Source: Sphingobacterium sp. UBA6711 | GTDB taxonomy: Bacteria; Bacteroidota; Bacteroidia; Sphingobacteriales; Sphingobacteriaceae | Direction of reading: 5' to 3' | NCBI GenBank assembly: GCA_002454415.1 | Contig: DKIT01000063.1 | Span: 14,998 to 20,610, forward strand | DNA length: 5,613 nucleotides | Part shown: positions 4,698-5,613 of the stretch, piece by piece | How the letters are laid out: each line of letters begins with the position of its first letter | Position numbering within the stretch: position 1 is the first letter of the stretch | Program-made: the position numbers and the translations under genes | The notes under the pieces: model-generated | Told to the model about the DNA's origin: nothing | Database searches by the model: none | The model's input: the letters and a program-made list of their open reading frames with translations, nothing else

Positions 4698-5613
4698 TCA
4701 ATATGTATCAATTAATCCCGTTCCAGTTCTTACCCAATCACTTGGCACAGCATCTTTAAAATGTATTTTGTTATTTCCTCCGACAAGCTCCAAATCTGTA
4801 ATGCTTCCGCCTTTTTTGCAGGTATCCAACCATACTTCGCAATCAGTAAAAGAGTAATTTACGTTAACAGTTGGAGAAGTAGCGTTTGAAGCTATTACAC
4901 CTAATAACCAAACCTTAGCATTGTTAATATCAGCTACGTTTTTATTCTCATTGTATGAAAAATCAGAATTAACACGAATTGCATTCCATGAGTTATGGAG
5001 AGTAGAGCCATTATTACTGCCGTCGTTGTTAAATCCGCCATAGTAAGACCTGGTATTAATTTCTATAGCTAAAGCATTCGATACTGTTGTTGAACCGCTA
5101 CCGTAATATCCAATATTATCTTCCGCTGACTGCGTACAATAGAAATTGTTAAGTATAGATATGGTATTACCATTGGTTCTCACGGAAACGCATTCCATCC
5201 CAAAGGTAACTTTGCAATTTGTTATCAAGTATTCTTTGCTATTACTGCTACTTGCATCTATGTTGATCACACCTGTGTTAACAACAGAATGGTAGGCACC
5301 TATAAGCTCCACTCCTGAAATAAAGCATTTGTCTGATTTTATGTTTAAGAGAGGGGAATATCTTAAAGGAAGAACACTAGCATCCGGTTGCCTGCTATCA
5401 TATAAGTGGAAATACAAAGTAGTAGTAGATTGACCTTTATAATAGCTCCCTGGTGTAGCTTTACAGTCATCTAAGGAAGACGCTTGTTTCAGCCTTTTGT
5501 AGTCTCCCATTACATTTTTATACTTCTTATCTAATATCCCCGATACTTTGTCGGGCATTTGAACATAATAAGCAGACGATCCGGCCACATTAACAAAATT
5601 GGCCTGATAATAT
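4698..5613 (-). CDS. beta-helix-like phage tail or surface protein, C-terminal 305 residues, continues past the right edge
   Basis: The frame is open to the window end (the upstream residues read YYQANFVN before the GTG at 5588), so this is the C-terminal part of a longer protein and the GTG is an internal Val codon. The sequence is rich in Asn, Ser, Gly and Thr, with short repeated strands separated by turns: NIKSDKCFISGVELIG, VINIDASS, YLITNCKVTFG, CVSVRTNGNTISILNN, ALAIEINTRSYYGG, VWLLGVIAS, YSFTDCEVWLD. This is the pattern of right-handed parallel beta-helix proteins such as phage tailspikes and pectate-lyase-like domains. No catalytic motif can be assigned. It lies one base upstream of the endolysin gene, so the likely role is a tail fibre, tailspike or baseplate component expressed late. 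The fold is a fair inference; the exact role is not settled. Confidence 0.7.
   Translation of the reverse strand, partial: YYQANFVNVAGSSAYYVQMPDKVSGILDKKYKNVMGDYKRLKQASSLDDCKATPGSYYKGQSTTTLYFHLYDSRQPDASVLPLRYSPLLNIKSDKCFISGVELIGAYHSVVNTGVINIDASSSNSKEYLITNCKVTFGMECVSVRTNGNTISILNNFYCTQSAEDNIGYYGSGSTTVSNALAIEINTRSYYGGFNNDGSNNGSTLHNSWNAIRVNSDFSYNENKNVADINNAKVWLLGVIASNATSPTVNVNYSFTDCEVWLDTCKKGGSITDLELVGGNNKIHFKDAVPSDWVRTGTGLIDTY

Noticed and set aside
4697..4711. TTG at 4711 as the start of the amidase, giving 239 residues
   Set aside because: The ATG at 4696 follows the upstream stop by one base, fits the packing of the operon and keeps the whole amidase domain; the TTG has no ribosome-binding site.
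4112..4857. Plus-strand open frames opposite the amidase and beta-helix genes
   Set aside because: They are antisense to clearly recognised or composition-supported genes and carry no family motif.
5586..5588. GTG at 5588 as the start of the beta-helix protein
   Set aside because: The frame stays open to the window edge with a continuous protein-like sequence, so the gene most likely begins outside the window.
1..5613. CRISPR array, tRNA, insertion sequence or attachment-site repeat
   Set aside because: No regularly spaced repeats, cloverleaf, transposase motif or matching direct repeats were seen by eye. An attachment repeat would need the other end of the prophage, which is outside the window.

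Overview
The window looks like a piece of a Bacteroidota (Bacteroidetes) genome carrying the late end of a prophage or a phage remnant. The phylum call rests on AT-rich intergenic DNA, mostly weak or absent Shine-Dalgarno sequences, promoter-like TAnnTTTG elements with an upstream TTG about 20 bases away (the Bacteroidota -7/-33 signature), and the variant of SRAP peptidase present. No finer rank can be supported.

Left part (1-1420). The 3' part of an SRAP-family (YedK/HMCES-like) abasic-site protein gene enters from the left. A small gene on the minus strand overlaps its end. A short divergent promoter region (about 652-704) then separates that small gene from two overlapping plus-strand genes, which encode small proteins built from a shared module of about 45 residues. 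A strong hairpin follows the second gene.

Middle (1384-1721). This gene-poor gap holds three hairpins. Two have U-tracts on the minus strand and so end leftward transcription.

Right part (1722-5613), all on the minus strand. Read in the direction of transcription it holds: a beta-helix-like surface or tail protein that enters from beyond the right edge; an N-acetylmuramoyl-L-alanine amidase with an SH3b domain (endolysin); a single-pass membrane protein with a heptad-repeat tail; a 53-residue exported leucine-zipper peptide; and a lipoprotein that also has a C-terminal transmembrane segment, the architecture of a one-piece (u-)spanin. These five genes are packed with overlaps or gaps of 1-2 bases and read as a tail-to-lysis transcription unit. 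Downstream lies a markedly AT-richer two-gene cassette: an unknown 82-residue protein and an Mrr-like restriction endonuclease. It has its own candidate promoter and a terminator, as expected of a phage 'moron' carrying a defence function.

The likely division of labour is this. The amidase cuts the peptide stems of peptidoglycan. The membrane protein, zipper peptide and lipoprotein-TM protein handle the inner membrane, periplasm and outer membrane during lysis. The Mrr-like gene is a passenger that may protect the lysogen against other phages. No integrase, capsid gene or attachment site is visible, so the prophage assignment rests on the lysis module and its neighbour.
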